A stretch of DNA of 64,000 bases, from NCBI RefSeq assembly GCF_002165255.2, contig NZ_CP028561.1, positions 124,001 to 188,000 on the forward strand. The letters are read 5' to 3'. Made by a program: the position numbers and the translations under genes. Positions 38,092-47,748 of this stretch are shown here, in pieces. Numbering within the stretch: the stretch's first letter is position 1; the number at the start of each line of letters is the position of its first letter. The notes under the pieces are model-generated. The model was not told the DNA's origin and searched no databases. It saw nothing but the letters and a program-made list of their open reading frames with translations. This stretch comes from Acinetobacter sp. WCHA45. Its GTDB lineage: Bacteria; Pseudomonadota; Gammaproteobacteria; Pseudomonadales; Moraxellaceae.

Positions 38092-38973
38092 GTCAACCCG
38101 CTTAATTACCCATACACTCGTTAAAGAAACGACTAAAAAGCTTATCTATTGAGTTAACCAACCATTTTTTCCTTTTTGCTTTCACCCATGCCCACATTTT
38201 TTCAATAGGATTAAGGTCAGGACTATAAGGTGGTAACCAAAGTATTTGATGCCCATGTTGGGCTAATAGATCTTGTATATCTTGTCGTTTATGGAAGGCT
38301 GCATTGTCCATGACAATTACACTATTCGAGGTAATTCTGGTAATAAAAACTTATCTACCCAAAAATGAAATACATCCGAATTTACTTTGCTATCAAATAA
38401 ACCAACTGCAAATAATTTACCCTCATGGATTGCTCCTATTGCGTTGGTTTGATTTTTTAATTGCCAATTATATTTTCCATAACAAGGAGTTCCCTGTTTT
38501 GAATAACCATGAGGTCTATGTTCATGAGATTTAAATCCACTTTCATCAAGATAGATAATCGGGTGTTGATACCTTAATCGGTTTAAATCTTTTAAATACT
38601 GTTCTCTGAGTTCTGTTTTTGCTTTCGGGTGCCGTAAGGTCTTTTTTTAACTGTAATATTTAGACGCTTGAGCGCATCACCAATTGTAGAAGTACCACAA
38701 CCAAAACGAGCAGCGCGTTCATATTGATAATCATCAGGATATTGCTCAACATCTACACGTAAGGCATCATCATCAACTTTAGATGGTTTTCTTGGTCGAG
38801 TTCTTTTTATTTCGATTCGTTTTTTCCATTCGACAATTGTATTTTTATTAATTTCGAAGTGCTGAGCAACCGCTCGGATAGATTGACCTTCTTCAAGCTT
38901 GGCTAATAGTTTCTTTCTAAAATGTATTGGATAACTCATATCGGTATTGTATTGGTTTTTTGCGTGCGGACTA
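38090..38973 (-). mobile_element. IS630-family insertion sequence, about 0.88 kb
   Basis: The ends are related inverted repeats: TATAGTCAACCCGC reading inward from 38088 and TATAGTCCGCACGC reading inward from 38975, matching at 11 of 14 positions. TA dinucleotides at both ends fit the TA target duplication of the IS630/Tc1 group. Inside are an orfA with a helix-turn-helix and an orfB with the DDE_3 domain, both on the minus strand. The exact boundary is uncertain by about two bases because TATA is repeated. Confidence 0.85.
38102..38939 (-). pseudogene. IS630 transposase, orfA/orfB with an extra frameshift
   Basis: orfA starts MSYPIHFRKKLLAKLEEGQS at 38939 and carries an HTH domain. At an A7 run (38642-38648 on the minus strand) a -1 slip leads into orfB (KTLRHPKAKTELREQYLKDL), the usual programmed frameshift of such two-frame elements. 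orfB continues through IIYLDESGFKSHEHRPHGYS, carrying the first catalytic Asp, to LPELPRIV and then hits a TAA. The family sequence resumes one frame over as NSVIVMDNAAFHKRQDI, with the second Asp, and PPYSPDLNPIEKMWAWVK, with the Glu. One base is missing near 38326, between the first and second catalytic residues. This lesion should abolish transposition unless it too is bypassed. Confidence 0.83.
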
Positions 38974-39286
38974 TATAGGTTGTTTTCATCTACTATTTAA
39001 GAGAGTAACCTTGTTTCGAAACGATATTTATTAATTGTTTAATTCGGGTGAGTTTATCGTTTTTTTCGTTTTAATATGTCGTAAAACTGTAATAAATCAC
39101 CAATAAAAATGTGATTTTAATCTCATTAAAATTGTGTTATGTGATTAATTTAATTTGTAAATGAAGCATGACAATTAAAAAATTTGGGAAGTTCAATTTT
39201 AAGAGCTAATTTAATTTGGAAAAACGATTGTAAATTTAAACTTGATCTATTTAATCGACTTTACTTTTTGAGATATAATTCACATA
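38974..39286. other. AT-rich flank right of the IS
   Basis: No coding sequence is visible. The promoter and 5' end of the interrupted porin would be expected here but no signal-peptide frame is found. A minus-strand ATGAAAACAACC lies directly at the IS edge (about 38979-38990) and could be the leftover porin start codon. At 39251-39279 a TTAATC-17-TATAAT promoter for the adjacent candidate RNA is visible. Confidence 0.5.
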
Positions 39287-39390
39287 ATTGTTGCGGAGAG
39301 GTATTTAATTTGCATTTTATTCTCTCGTAACATTTTCTCAATATATTGTGTTTTACTAGCTCGACTTTCCCCAAGGTTGAGCTTTTTTTT
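39287..39390 (+). ncRNA. Candidate small RNA with own promoter and terminator
   Basis: A perfect -10 TATAAT (39274-39279) with a weak -35 TTAATC 17 bases upstream would start a transcript near 39287. It opens with a hairpin, TGTTGCGGAGAG (39289-39300) pairing with CTCTCGTAACA (39322-39332). A U-rich single-stranded stretch follows, then an 11-bp terminator stem with a CCCC loop and eight Ts. No plus-strand gene precedes the terminator within 2 kb, so it is orphaned unless it serves an RNA of about 104 nt. No coding frame of note lies inside. It is not one of the housekeeping RNAs I can recognise. Confidence 0.6.
39358..39390 (+). terminator. Orphan Rho-independent terminator
   Basis: AGCTCGACTTT (39358-39368), loop CCCC, AAGGTTGAGCT (39373-39383) with two G-T wobbles, then eight Ts. 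It ends the candidate RNA described at 39287. Confidence 0.85.
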
Positions 39391-39430
39391 GCCCGTTCTT
39401 TATCCATTTTTTAAGATATGACCTTTGAGT

Positions 39431-39478
39431 TGGCGTAAATTCAAGCTAGAGAAACGAAATCAACCTAAATTTACGCCA
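39431..39478. repeat. 11-bp inverted repeat downstream of uvrA
   Basis: TGGCGTAAATT at 39431-39441 and AATTTACGCCA at 39468-39478 are perfect inverted copies separated by 26 bases. There is no T-run on either strand. It lies just after the uvrA stop codon on the minus strand and could stabilise or end that mRNA, or be a protein-binding site. Confidence 0.5.
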
Positions 39479-39499
39479 GTACTTGAGAACCGATTAAAT

Positions 39500-42331
39500 T
39501 TATTTCAACATTGGCTTCAAGAAACGCCCTGTGTGAGAAATCTCAACTTCAGCGACTTGCTCAGGTGTACCTTCGGCAATGATTTGACCACCACCAGAAC
39601 CACCTTCAGGACCAAGGTCAATTACCCAGTCTGCGGTTTTGATCACATCCAAATTATGCTCAATCACCACAATGGTATTACCCTTATTGCGTAGCTCATA
39701 CAAAATGTCGAGTAACTTAGCAATATCATGGAAATGTAGACCTGTTGTCGGCTCATCCAAGATATATAAGGTTTTACCTGTATCACGTTTTGCTAACTCA
39801 CGCGCTAATTTAACCCGTTGCGCTTCACCACCTGAAAGCGTGGTTGCTGCTTGACCTAAACGAATATAGCCTAGACCTACTTGCATTAAGGTATCTAAAC
39901 GGCGGTGAATCACAGGAATGGCACTAAAGAATTCAGCAGCATCTTCTACGGTCATTTCTAACACGTCTGAAATGTTCTTGCCTTTATAACCAACCTCTAA
40001 AGTTTCACGGTTATAACGCTTGCCATGGCAGGCATCACAAGGCACATACATATCAGGTAGGAAGTGCATTGCGACCTTGATCATGCCGTCGCCTTCACAG
40101 GCTTCACAACGTCCGCCTTTTACGTTAAACGAGAAACGACCTGCGCTGTAACCACGTGCTTTGGCTTCAGGCGTTTGTGCAAATAACTCACGAATTGGGG
40201 TAAATAAGCCTGTATATGTGGCAGGATTCGAACGTGGGGTACGACCAATCGGACTTTGGTCAATATCAACCACTTTATCTAAGTGCTGTAAACCATCAAT
40301 CGAATCAAACTTTTCTGCGGTCAGTGTGGTTGCACCATTGAGCTGGGTCGCAGCTAAAGGTAATAAGGTACGGTTAATCAGCGTTGATTTTCCTGAACCT
40401 GATACGCCTGTGACACAGGTCATAATGCCGAGAGGAATGGTCAGATCGACATTTTGCAGGTTATGTCCACTCGCACCAGACAGCTTGATCACTTCATTTG
40501 GACGAGGTGATTGGGTACGCTGTTTCGGTACTTCAATCTTCAATTTGCCTGAGAGATATTGACCTGTAAGGGAGTCAGCATGGCTTGCCAACTCATCATA
40601 AGTGCCTTCGGCAATAATTGCACCACCATGAATACCTGCACCAGGACCAATATCAATAATATGATCCGCAGCACGAATCGCGTCTTCATCATGCTCAACC
40701 ACAAGCACCGTATTACCCAAATCACGTAAGCGAATTAAGGTTTGTAATAGGCGATCATTGTCACGTTGATGCAGACCAATAGATGGCTCATCCAGTACAT
40801 ACATCACACCCATTAGGCCTGCACCAATTTGCGATGCGAGGCGAATACGTTGTGCTTCACCACCTGATAATGTTTCGGCTGAACGTGCAAGACTGAGATA
40901 ATTTAAACCGACACTGACGAGGAAATGTAAACGTTCACGAATCTCTTTAAAGATTTTATCGGCGATTTCACCTTTGGCACCTTCAAGATTGAGGTCTTGA
41001 TAGTAGTTTTCAGCGTCACCAATCGACATCTTGGTGATTTGTGCGATGGTCTTATCTTTAACACGAACATGGCGTGAAATTTCATTGAGACGTGAACCAT
41101 CACAGGCATCACAAGCTGCATTGGATAAATATTGTGCGAGATCATCACGCACATAATTCGATTCAGTTTCACGATAACGGCGTTCTAAATGTGGCAGAAT
41201 TCCTTCAAAGGCTTGCACACGACTGTGTTTACGACCACGTTCATCGATATAACTGAGGTCGATTTTCTCTTTGCCTGTGCCTTGTAAAAATTTCTTTTGG
41301 GTGTCTTTATCTAAACTATTCCAAGGCTGATCGAGATCAATACTGAAATGATCCGCTACTTTTTGCAGCATGGTGTAGTAATACGGACGTTGTCTGTCCC
41401 AACCACGAATCGCCCCTTGGCTGATCGAAACTTCTGGATTTGGAATCAGTTTTTCTGCGCTGAAATGGCTGCGTGTTCCTAGACCGTCACAGACAGAGCA
41501 AGCACCAAATGGATTATTAAATGAGAATAATCGTGGTTCAAGTTCAGCTACGGCACGGTCACATTCAGGACATGAATGTTTTGCAGAGAACACACGTTCA
41601 GGATGTTCGCCATTTATCCACGACAACACCGCAATATCACTACCTAGACGTAATGCAGTTTCAAACGATTCTGCAATACGATTGCCGAGATCGTCACGGA
41701 CTTTAAAGCGATCAACCACGACTTCGATGGTATGTTTTTTCTTTTTGTCTAATTCAGGTGGGGTATCAATATCAATGATTTCACCATCGACACGCGCACG
41801 GACAAACCCTTGACCTTGTAATTGTTCAAATAATTGGGTGTATTCACCCTTACGCTCGCGCACTACTGGTGCAAGTAGCATCAGGGCAGTGCCTTCTTCT
41901 AATCCTTTTACCGCATCAACCATTTCTGAAATGGTTTGTGCCACCATTGGGAGATCATGTTCAGGACAGTAAGGCGTTCCAACACGTGCGTAAAGCAAAC
42001 GCAAATAGTCATAAATTTCGGTAATTGTCCCGACAGTTGAACGAGGGTTATGGCTAGTTGACTTCTGCTCAATTGCAATCGCAGGTGATAAACCTTCGAT
42101 TGAGTCAACTTCAGGTTTTTCCATTTGCGAAAGGAATTGGCGTGCATAAGCTGAAAGTGATTCGACATAGCGACGCTGACCTTCAGCATATAAAGTGTCA
42201 AATGCAAGGGATGATTTTCCTGAACCTGAAAGCCCTGTGATCACCACAAATTTGTCACGTGGAATATCGAGTGACACATTCTTTAAATTATGGGTACGTG
42301 CGCCTCGAATACGGATATGACTTTGGCTCAT
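39500..42331 (-). CDS. uvrA: Excinuclease ABC subunit A
   Basis: UvrA is the damage-recognition ATPase of nucleotide excision repair. The 943-residue protein has two ABC modules: Walker A motifs [20 protein letters not shown] near residue 33 and [20 protein letters not shown] near 640. The ABC signatures are [19 protein letters not shown] and [19 protein letters not shown]. Zinc-finger cysteines are in [20 protein letters not shown] and [22 protein letters not shown]. The start [20 protein letters not shown] is canonical. In this genus uvrA often neighbours an MFS gene and ssb; here a pseudogene, tenA and a DUF475 gene intervene. Confidence 0.97.
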   Translation of the reverse strand: MSQSHIRIRGARTHNLKNVSLDIPRDKFVVITGLSGSGKSSLAFDTLYAEGQRRYVESLSAYARQFLSQMEKPEVDSIEGLSPAIAIEQKSTSHNPRSTVGTITEIYDYLRLLYARVGTPYCPEHDLPMVAQTISEMVDAVKGLEEGTALMLLAPVVRERKGEYTQLFEQLQGQGFVRARVDGEIIDIDTPPELDKKKKHTIEVVVDRFKVRDDLGNRIAESFETALRLGSDIAVLSWINGEHPERVFSAKHSCPECDRAVAELEPRLFSFNNPFGACSVCDGLGTRSHFSAEKLIPNPEVSISQGAIRGWDRQRPYYYTMLQKVADHFSIDLDQPWNSLDKDTQKKFLQGTGKEKIDLSYIDERGRKHSRVQAFEGILPHLERRYRETESNYVRDDLAQYLSNAACDACDGSRLNEISRHVRVKDKTIAQITKMSIGDAENYYQDLNLEGAKGEIADKIFKEIRERLHFLVSVGLNYLSLARSAETLSGGEAQRIRLASQIGAGLMGVMYVLDEPSIGLHQRDNDRLLQTLIRLRDLGNTVLVVEHDEDAIRAADHIIDIGPGAGIHGGAIIAEGTYDELASHADSLTGQYLSGKLKIEVPKQRTQSPRPNEVIKLSGASGHNLQNVDLTIPLGIMTCVTGVSGSGKSTLINRTLLPLAATQLNGATTLTAEKFDSIDGLQHLDKVVDIDQSPIGRTPRSNPATYTGLFTPIRELFAQTPEAKARGYSAGRFSFNVKGGRCEACEGDGMIKVAMHFLPDMYVPCDACHGKRYNRETLEVGYKGKNISDVLEMTVEDAAEFFSAIPVIHRRLDTLMQVGLGYIRLGQAATTLSGGEAQRVKLARELAKRDTGKTLYILDEPTTGLHFHDIAKLLDILYELRNKGNTIVVIEHNLDVIKTADWVIDLGPEGGSGGGQIIAEGTPEQVAEVEISHTGRFLKPMLK

Positions 42332-42698
42332 GAAAACATCTCAGTAATATGCAAATAGAAGATCAAAATACATTGAACAGCAATCTCATAGATCATTCAT
42401 TATTTAAGTTGAATGTATTGAAAGAAAGCTCAATACTAATCAATTTAAAATAATTTCTGAGCAGCATTTTGCTGTTGAATGGGTCTTATATGATAGCGCC
42501 TTAAAATTGTTCAAGAGGTATAAAAATATTTAAAACGACAAATTGTGACGGTTAAATCACATTTATAACGAGTATCACATCCTGACCGAGTTGTATTTTT
42601 ATCATTCCTTTTTTGATTTTACTACCGTAAAGCTGTTGCAGAATAAAAATACATAAATTTACTACATGACTGGTCTAATATTAATTTATGGTGTGGCT
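42332..42698. other. Divergent promoter region, uvrA / TetR remnant
   Basis: No gene is visible in these 367 bases. The sequence is AT-rich. Around 42660-42690 the TACATGACTGGTCTAATATTA segment upstream of the TetR remnant is a plausible place for its operator, but I see no perfect palindrome. Confidence 0.45.
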
Positions 42699-43218
42699 AT
42701 GAAACGATCAATCAAGAGTGAAGCAACTCGACAACATATCTTGGATACTAGTTTTGAATTGTTATTGCGTAAAAGTTTTGTGGGAGTTGGTTTACAAGAA
42801 ATTTTAAAAGCCTGTGACGTGCCAAAAGGTTCGTTCTACCACTATTTTGCGTCTAAAGAGGCATTTGGTTGTGCCCTATTAGAACAGTACATGGCTGACT
42901 ATAAAGTACAAGTCGAACAGCTTTGGCAGCATACTGAACAAAGTGCGTATGCACGTTTAAAGGCTTTTGGTAATAGCTTGGAAAAAGCCCAACTCACTAA
43001 ATTTAGCGCAGAACCAAGGTCTTTATAACGGGTTTCTTGCAGCAGGTTTGTTTTGGGCACTCATTGCACCTGAAACCTATGCGGTGGCTTTGGCAAATTT
43101 CTTTTTAGTGTGTGTTGATTGCAGGTATTTATGGTGCTTTGACGGCAAGCAAAAAAAAATTATTTATATCCAATCTGTACCCGCATTGCTTGCCTTAATT
43201 GCGGTTAACTTTTTTTAA
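42699..43218 (+). pseudogene. TetR-family regulator fused by deletion to the tail of a DUF1304 gene
   Basis: The first 100 or so residues are a TetR/AcrR N-terminus resembling NemR/AcuR-type repressors: EATRQHILDTSFELLLRKSF, VPKGSFYHYFASKEAFG and LLEQYMADYK. After AFGNSLEKAQLTKFSAE the sequence changes at about 43005, and a +1-shifted frame reads NQGLYNGFLAAGLFWALIAP, the DUF1304 membrane-protein signature. The regulator therefore lacks its ligand domain and the DUF1304 protein lacks its start. Further lesions follow: GVIAGIYGALTAS-like residues appear in another frame from about 43110 to 43155, then the first frame resumes as IQSVPALLALIAVNFF before an A-run-linked shift. At least one deletion and two frameshifts are present; the locus is dead. 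Confidence 0.83.
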
Positions 43219-43287
43219 GCAATTAAAGGTATTCACTCGATCTGATTTATGTTTTAATGCAGCCAGTTTGAGATGAGCCTCATACAG

Positions 43288-43310
43288 TATATCGGACAAT
43301 ACGATATACG
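43288..43310. promoter_or_regulatory. Palindrome GTATATCG-N7-CGATATAC
   Basis: A perfect 8-bp inverted repeat spaced by GACAATA, directly before the terminator at 43315. The form suits a dimeric repressor site. The nearest regulator remnant is the dead TetR gene upstream, so it may be its orphaned operator. The link is inference. Confidence 0.45.
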
Positions 43311-43313
43311 ACT

Positions 43314-43338
43314 AAGCCCCTATGAGGGGCTTTTTTAT
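43314..43338. terminator. Terminator between DUF1304 remnant and tenA
   Basis: AAGCCCC, 5-base loop region, GGGGCTTTTTT. Compact GC-rich stem with six Ts; convergent genes on each side. Confidence 0.8.
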
Positions 43339-43374
43339 GTCTGTGAAAAATGTAAATGAAGGTCTGCTAGACGA

Positions 43375-44049
43375 TTAAGCTTGATCTAAACCTAACCATT
43401 GGCGTTGCTGATACGCACTGTCCCAAAACAACCATTCCAGTTTTGCACCCATAGTGTATGCAGCATGCATTTTCGCCAAAGTGTCTTGATCACAACGTGC
43501 TGCCACTTTATCTACAGTTGCAATCACATTGCGCACTGCCGTATTAAATTCTTCACCTGCATAGGTATCAATCCATGCTTGATACGGATTATTAGGAACT
43601 GATTGGTTTACGATGTCTTTACCAACCTCAGCATAAATCCAAAAACAGGGAAGCAATGCTGCCAAAATCACAGGATAACTTTCTGACCAAGCTGTTGCGG
43701 TTAGGAAAGAGGTGTAATGGTGGCAGGCAAGTGTTAATGGTGTCCCTTCAAACTCAGCTTTGCTGATGTCAAATTCCTGCATAAAATCACTATGCAGGCT
43801 ACGTTCTACAATAATCGCAATTTTTGCTGCTTCCGAAAATTGAATCACATCATCTGCTTCATAGGCTTTTGCCGCAGCTACAGCAAGCGCACGACCATAA
43901 GCTAGTAAATAGTGAGCATCTTGAATCACATAATGACAAAATGCTTTACGATCTAAAGTACCCTTAGCTAGTTCTTGATTGAATGGTAGAGCTAATATTT
44001 TTTGATATAAATCGTGATTACGTTGCCATACATCTTGAGAAAACGTCAT
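43375..44049 (-). CDS. tenA: TenA-family aminopyrimidine aminohydrolase (thiaminase II)
   Basis: TenA hydrolyses aminopyrimidine breakdown products of thiamine for salvage into HMP. The 224-residue all-helical protein has the family order: DRKAFCHYVIQDAHYLLAYGRAL (quoted in part: FCHYVIQDAHYLLAYGRAL), the catalytic-cysteine helix TPLTLACHHYTSFLTATAWS, LPCFWIYAEVGKDI, and the C-terminal LEWLFWDSAYQQRQW with the conserved E-x-x-F-W-D. It stands alone on the minus strand; no other thi genes are adjacent, and no TPP riboswitch is recognisable in the 170 bases upstream. The thiaminase activity on intact thiamine is usually secondary. Confidence 0.92.
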   Translation of the reverse strand: MTFSQDVWQRNHDLYQKILALPFNQELAKGTLDRKAFCHYVIQDAHYLLAYGRALAVAAAKAYEADDVIQFSEAAKIAIIVERSLHSDFMQEFDISKAEFEGTPLTLACHHYTSFLTATAWSESYPVILAALLPCFWIYAEVGKDIVNQSVPNNPYQAWIDTYAGEEFNTAVRNVIATVDKVAARCDQDTLAKMHAAYTMGAKLEWLFWDSAYQQRQWLGLDQA

Positions 44050-44220
44050 GAAATGAACCTATTAAAGTACATATAAAAGAAATCTTTCAGCACTATAACA
44101 GAGTCTGGTTTGGATGGTTTCTTTTGCCAAACAAGTCCAACAATCTTTTCTCTTTTTGGGTCGAAACTCGCCTACAATAGCTACATTTTTATAACTCAAC
44201 GATTTCGCATAAGGCTGTTC

Positions 44221-45303
44221 ATGAAGCATTTTCGTTTTTCTATATTCTTTACGGTAGTGTGTTTAGCACTATCTGCCTATTGGGGCTACACGCATGGCCC
44301 TGAAGCAGGCGTAGCTACGATGCTTAAAGCATTGACCATTACTGCGATCTTGGCCGTAATGGAAGTTTCGCTATCCTTTGATAATGCTGTGGTAAATGCT
44401 TCGGTATTACGTAATTGGGATCATTTTTGGAAAATGATTTTTTTAACGGTGGGTATTCTAATCGCCGTGTTTGGTATGCGTTTGATTTTCCCTGTCGTTA
44501 TTGTTGCTGTGACGGCAGATATGGGCATGATTGAAGTCGCTAAAATGGCATTGAATGATCCAAAAACCTATTCAGAACGTTTAATGGCACATCATGCTGA
44601 AATTTCAGCGTTTGGTGGTACTTTCCTGTTAATGGTGTTTTTAAACTTCTTCTTTGATGATGGTAAAGAAACGCATTGGTTTAAGTGGTTAGAAGCAAAA
44701 TTAGCAAATTTAGCCAGTGTACCTGCCATGTCTGTTTTTCTCGCATTGATTGCCATGATTATTATGGCAGCCAATGTTGAAGAGTCTGTACGTTTGGCTG
44801 TGACCATGGCAGGGATTTGGGGTATTGTCGTATATATTGGCGTACAGGTGCTTAGTCATCTCCTTGGTGGTGAGCCAGAGATTGATGAAAATGGTAATGC
44901 GGTTACGCATGATGCAAATGGCGCTGCTTCAGGTGTCGTGAAAGCTGGTTTTGGTGGTTTTTTATATCTTGAAGTCCTAGATGCATCGTTCAGTTTTGAT
45001 GGTGTGATCGGTGCATTCGCGATTACCAGTGATGTTGTCATTATTATGTTAGGTCTTGCGATTGGTGCAATGTTTGTCCGTTCAATGACCATCTATCTTG
45101 TTGAAAAGGGCACGTTAGATGCTTATATTTTCTTGGAACATGGTGCGCATTATGCGATTGGCGCTTTGGCATTTATCATGATCGCAAGTGGTACAGGCTT
45201 ACATGTACCTGAAGTTGTAACGGGCTTGATCGGGGTTGCCTTTATCGTTTGGGCCGTGATCGCATCGATTCAATATAGCAAGCGAGAACAGCAAGCTTCT
45301 TAA
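44221..45303 (+). CDS. DUF475 / TerC-like integral membrane protein
   Basis: A 360-residue membrane protein of the DUF475 family, related to TerC. Two acidic membrane motifs, EVSLSFDNAVVNASVLRNW (residues about 46-64) and EVLDASFSFDGVIGAFAITSD (about 248-268), form the pseudo-symmetric core expected of TerC-like metal transporters. About nine hydrophobic segments are present. A charged insertion, GGEPEIDENGNAVTHDANG, separates the halves. An open frame runs upstream to 44110 but MKHFRFSIFFTVVCL at 44221 is a natural membrane-protein start. The substrate is unknown; Mn2+ efflux has been shown for some TerC relatives. Confidence 0.8.
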   Translation: MKHFRFSIFFTVVCLALSAYWGYTHGPEAGVATMLKALTITAILAVMEVSLSFDNAVVNASVLRNWDHFWKMIFLTVGILIAVFGMRLIFPVVIVAVTADMGMIEVAKMALNDPKTYSERLMAHHAEISAFGGTFLLMVFLNFFFDDGKETHWFKWLEAKLANLASVPAMSVFLALIAMIIMAANVEESVRLAVTMAGIWGIVVYIGVQVLSHLLGGEPEIDENGNAVTHDANGAASGVVKAGFGGFLYLEVLDASFSFDGVIGAFAITSDVVIIMLGLAIGAMFVRSMTIYLVEKGTLDAYIFLEHGAHYAIGALAFIMIASGTGLHVPEVVTGLIGVAFIVWAVIASIQYSKREQQAS

Positions 45304-45336
45304 GCTTATTTTCAGCTAAGTGGTATATTTTAAATA

Positions 45337-45367
45337 AAGGAGCACGATTTGCTCCTTTATTTTTTCT
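45337..45367 (+). terminator. Terminator after DUF475 gene
   Basis: AAAGGAGC and GCTCCTTT arms with a loop of 7 bases, then a T-rich ATTTTTT tail. Confidence 0.8.
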
Positions 45368-45457
45368 CCTAAAGATTGTGTTTTTCATAATCTACTTACA
45401 ACCTTGTTAAGCGAATCGCTTATAATTCGCTAAGCCAGTTATAGTGTCTTATCAATA

Positions 45458-46819
45458 ATGAATGCTTTAGAACGCCGTTCAACTTTTGCCTTAAGCAGCA
45501 TTTTTGCCTTACGCATGTTGGGTTTGTTCATGATTATTCCTGTCTTTTCAGTGGCAGGACAATCTTATCAATATGCCACGCCTGCCCTCATTGGTTTAGC
45601 TGTAGGGGTCTATGGTTTAACACAAGCAATTTTGCAGATTCCGTTTAGTTTGTTGGCTGATCGTTTTAGTCGTAAACCATTGGTTGTACTGGGTTTGCTC
45701 TTATTTGCGATTGGTGGTGCGATAGCAGGTTTATCTGACACAATTTATGGTGTGATTATTGGTCGTGCGATTGCAGGTGCAGGTGCAGTTTCAGCCGTAG
45801 TCATGGCTTTACTGGCCGATGTGACCCGTGAAGAACAGCGGACTAAAGCCATGGCAGCGATGGGGATGAGTATTGGCTTGTCTTTCGTAGTGGCATTTAG
45901 TTTAGGGCCTTGGCTCACTAGCTTAGTCGGTATTTCTGGACTATTTTTCGTGACAACGATTATGGGATTGGCTGCGATTTTGATGTTATTGCTCGTGCCT
46001 AAAGTCACACGACATCATCGCAATTTCCAACAAGGTTATTTATCGCAGTTGAAACAAGTCATTCAAATGGGCGATCTGAATCGCTTACATGTCTCTGTTT
46101 TTTCTCTGCACTTATTGCTCACGGCAATGTTTATTTATATTCCTTCTCAGTTGATTGAATATGCACAAATTCCACTGGCAAAACATGGTTTGATTTATTT
46201 ACCATTATTGGTGCTGAGTCTGTTCTTTGCTTTCCCAAGTATTATTATTGCTGAAAAATATCGCAAAATGCGTGGTATTTTCTTGTCAGCAATTGCTGGA
46301 ATTATTGTGGGTTTACTGATTCTTATTTTTGGTTATGAATCGAAATATGTATTGCTCGCAGGGCTTGGTATTTTCTTTATCGCCTTCAATGTCATGGAAG
46401 CGTTATTGCCATCTTGGTTATCGAAAGTTGCACCTATTCAATCTAAAGCAACTGCGATGGGAATAAATGCCAGTAGCCAATTCTTAGGTGCTTTTTTTGG
46501 GGGTACTTTGGGCGGACAGCTTCTGATGTTACAGAATACTGCACTTGGCTGGAGTGTCCTCTCTGGGATTGCTATACTTTGGTTGTTGGTCAGTTTTGGG
46601 CTGGCTCAACCTCGATATTTGTCTTCAATTGTGTTGCCTCTACCTCAAATGACACAAACGGACGAATGGACTTCAAAATTGTTGGCAATTCGTGGTATTG
46701 AAGAAGTCGTGGTGATGCCTGAACAACAAGTTGCTTATATTAAAGTCGATAAACAGTGTATAGATGATGCTGGACGACAAGATTTAACGCACTTGATTGG
46801 CAAAGAGGTAGCCATTTAA
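45458..46819 (+). CDS. MFS transporter with C-terminal YAM-like domain (YajR type)
   Basis: A 453-residue major facilitator with twelve membrane helices (residues about 10-390). The conserved loop-2 motif is seen as LADRFSRKPLVVLGLLLFAI (D-R-x-x-R-K). The C-terminal 60 residues, QTDEWTSKLLAIRGIEEVVVMPEQQVAYIKVDK (quoted in part: LLAIRGIEEVVVMPEQQVAY), form a small soluble ferredoxin-like domain as in the YAM domain of E. coli YajR. The substrate is unknown. ssb follows 51 bp later, an arrangement common in Acinetobacter. Confidence 0.85.
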   Translation: MNALERRSTFALSSIFALRMLGLFMIIPVFSVAGQSYQYATPALIGLAVGVYGLTQAILQIPFSLLADRFSRKPLVVLGLLLFAIGGAIAGLSDTIYGVIIGRAIAGAGAVSAVVMALLADVTREEQRTKAMAAMGMSIGLSFVVAFSLGPWLTSLVGISGLFFVTTIMGLAAILMLLLVPKVTRHHRNFQQGYLSQLKQVIQMGDLNRLHVSVFSLHLLLTAMFIYIPSQLIEYAQIPLAKHGLIYLPLLVLSLFFAFPSIIIAEKYRKMRGIFLSAIAGIIVGLLILIFGYESKYVLLAGLGIFFIAFNVMEALLPSWLSKVAPIQSKATAMGINASSQFLGAFFGGTLGGQLLMLQNTALGWSVLSGIAILWLLVSFGLAQPRYLSSIVLPLPQMTQTDEWTSKLLAIRGIEEVVVMPEQQVAYIKVDKQCIDDAGRQDLTHLIGKEVAI

Positions 46820-46870
46820 ACATAACTCTTATAAAGTAAAACATAGAAATATATAGGATGAAGACAGCTA

Positions 46871-47455
46871 ATGCGTGGTGTGAATAAAGTTATTTTAGTA
46901 GGTACTTTGGGTAAAGATCCTGAAACCAAAACTTTTCCAAATGGTGGATCCCTGACTCAATTTTCGATTGCAACAAGTGAGTCTTGGACAGATAAGAATA
47001 CAGGCGAGCGTAAAGAACAAACAGAATGGCATCGTATTGTGTTACACAACCGTTTAGGCGAAATTGCACAGCAATATTTGCGTAAAGGTTCAAAAGTTTA
47101 TATCGAAGGTTCATTACGTACTCGTCAATGGACAGATCAAAACGGTCAAGAGCGTTACAGTACTGAAATTCGTGGCGATCAAATGCAAATGTTAGATACG
47201 CGTCAACAAAGCGAACAAGGCGGCGGTGACTTTAATCAACCACGTTTTAATAACAACAATAACCAAGGTGGTGGTTACCAAAATACGGGTTATAACAACA
47301 ACCAAAATGGTTATGGTCAGGGCGGAGGTTTTGCTGGCGGTAATCAAGGTAATTATGCTGGTAGTCCACAAGCAGGAAATGGTTTTAATACACCAAAATC
47401 AGCACCTCAGCCTGCGACTGCCCCTGCTGATTTAGATGATGATTTACCATTTTAG
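46871..47455 (+). CDS. ssb: Single-stranded DNA-binding protein
   Basis: SSB coats ssDNA in replication and repair. The 194-residue protein has the OB-fold at residues 1-112 ([20 protein letters not shown] at the start, [29 protein letters not shown] in the core, quoted in part: [14 protein letters not shown]). A long Asn/Gln/Gly-rich linker (about 118-180) follows, then the acidic tip DDDLPF that docks partner proteins such as RecJ-, RecO- and PriA-type enzymes. The DNA-binding aromatic positions are kept (W at SESWTD, W at EWHR). A strong terminator follows. Confidence 0.97.
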   Translation: MRGVNKVILVGTLGKDPETKTFPNGGSLTQFSIATSESWTDKNTGERKEQTEWHRIVLHNRLGEIAQQYLRKGSKVYIEGSLRTRQWTDQNGQERYSTEIRGDQMQMLDTRQQSEQGGGDFNQPRFNNNNNQGGGYQNTGYNNNQNGYGQGGGFAGGNQGNYAGSPQAGNGFNTPKSAPQPATAPADLDDDLPF

Positions 47456-47503
47456 CACACCCTAGAGAGTAGGTTTTGTTAAATTGTTTTAGATCTTCTG
47501 ATT

Positions 47504-47540
47504 CAAAAAAGGCATGAACTTGGTTTTATGCCTTTTTTTA
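47504..47540 (+). terminator. Terminator after ssb
   Basis: AAAAAAGGCAT and ATGCCTTTTTTT arms around a 12-base loop with a clear T-run. Confidence 0.83.
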
Positions 47541-47748
47541 TTTTTAAAAAAATATTGAATTTTACTTACTCGCTATTTTTTATACAGCAAATGTCAACAG
47601 ACCCTAATTTAGTACTAAATTATCTATAAAATTTAAGATTGTCCTGTTTGTGGAATAATTTGTTGTTAAACCATATCTATAAGCGTTGATCATCAAGGCG
47701 TAAAATGAGTCTCAAGAAAAGAATTTCTACCTGAATAGGAGAAACTAA

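Noticed and set aside
38102..38311. The 69-residue transposase fragment as a stand-alone gene
   Set aside because: It is the C-terminal piece of the frameshifted IS630 orfB; the ATG is an internal Met of the V-M-D-N-A motif.
42967..43218. An 83-residue ORF as an independent membrane gene
   Set aside because: It is the out-of-frame remnant of a DUF1304 gene, with an internal frame change and no proper start.
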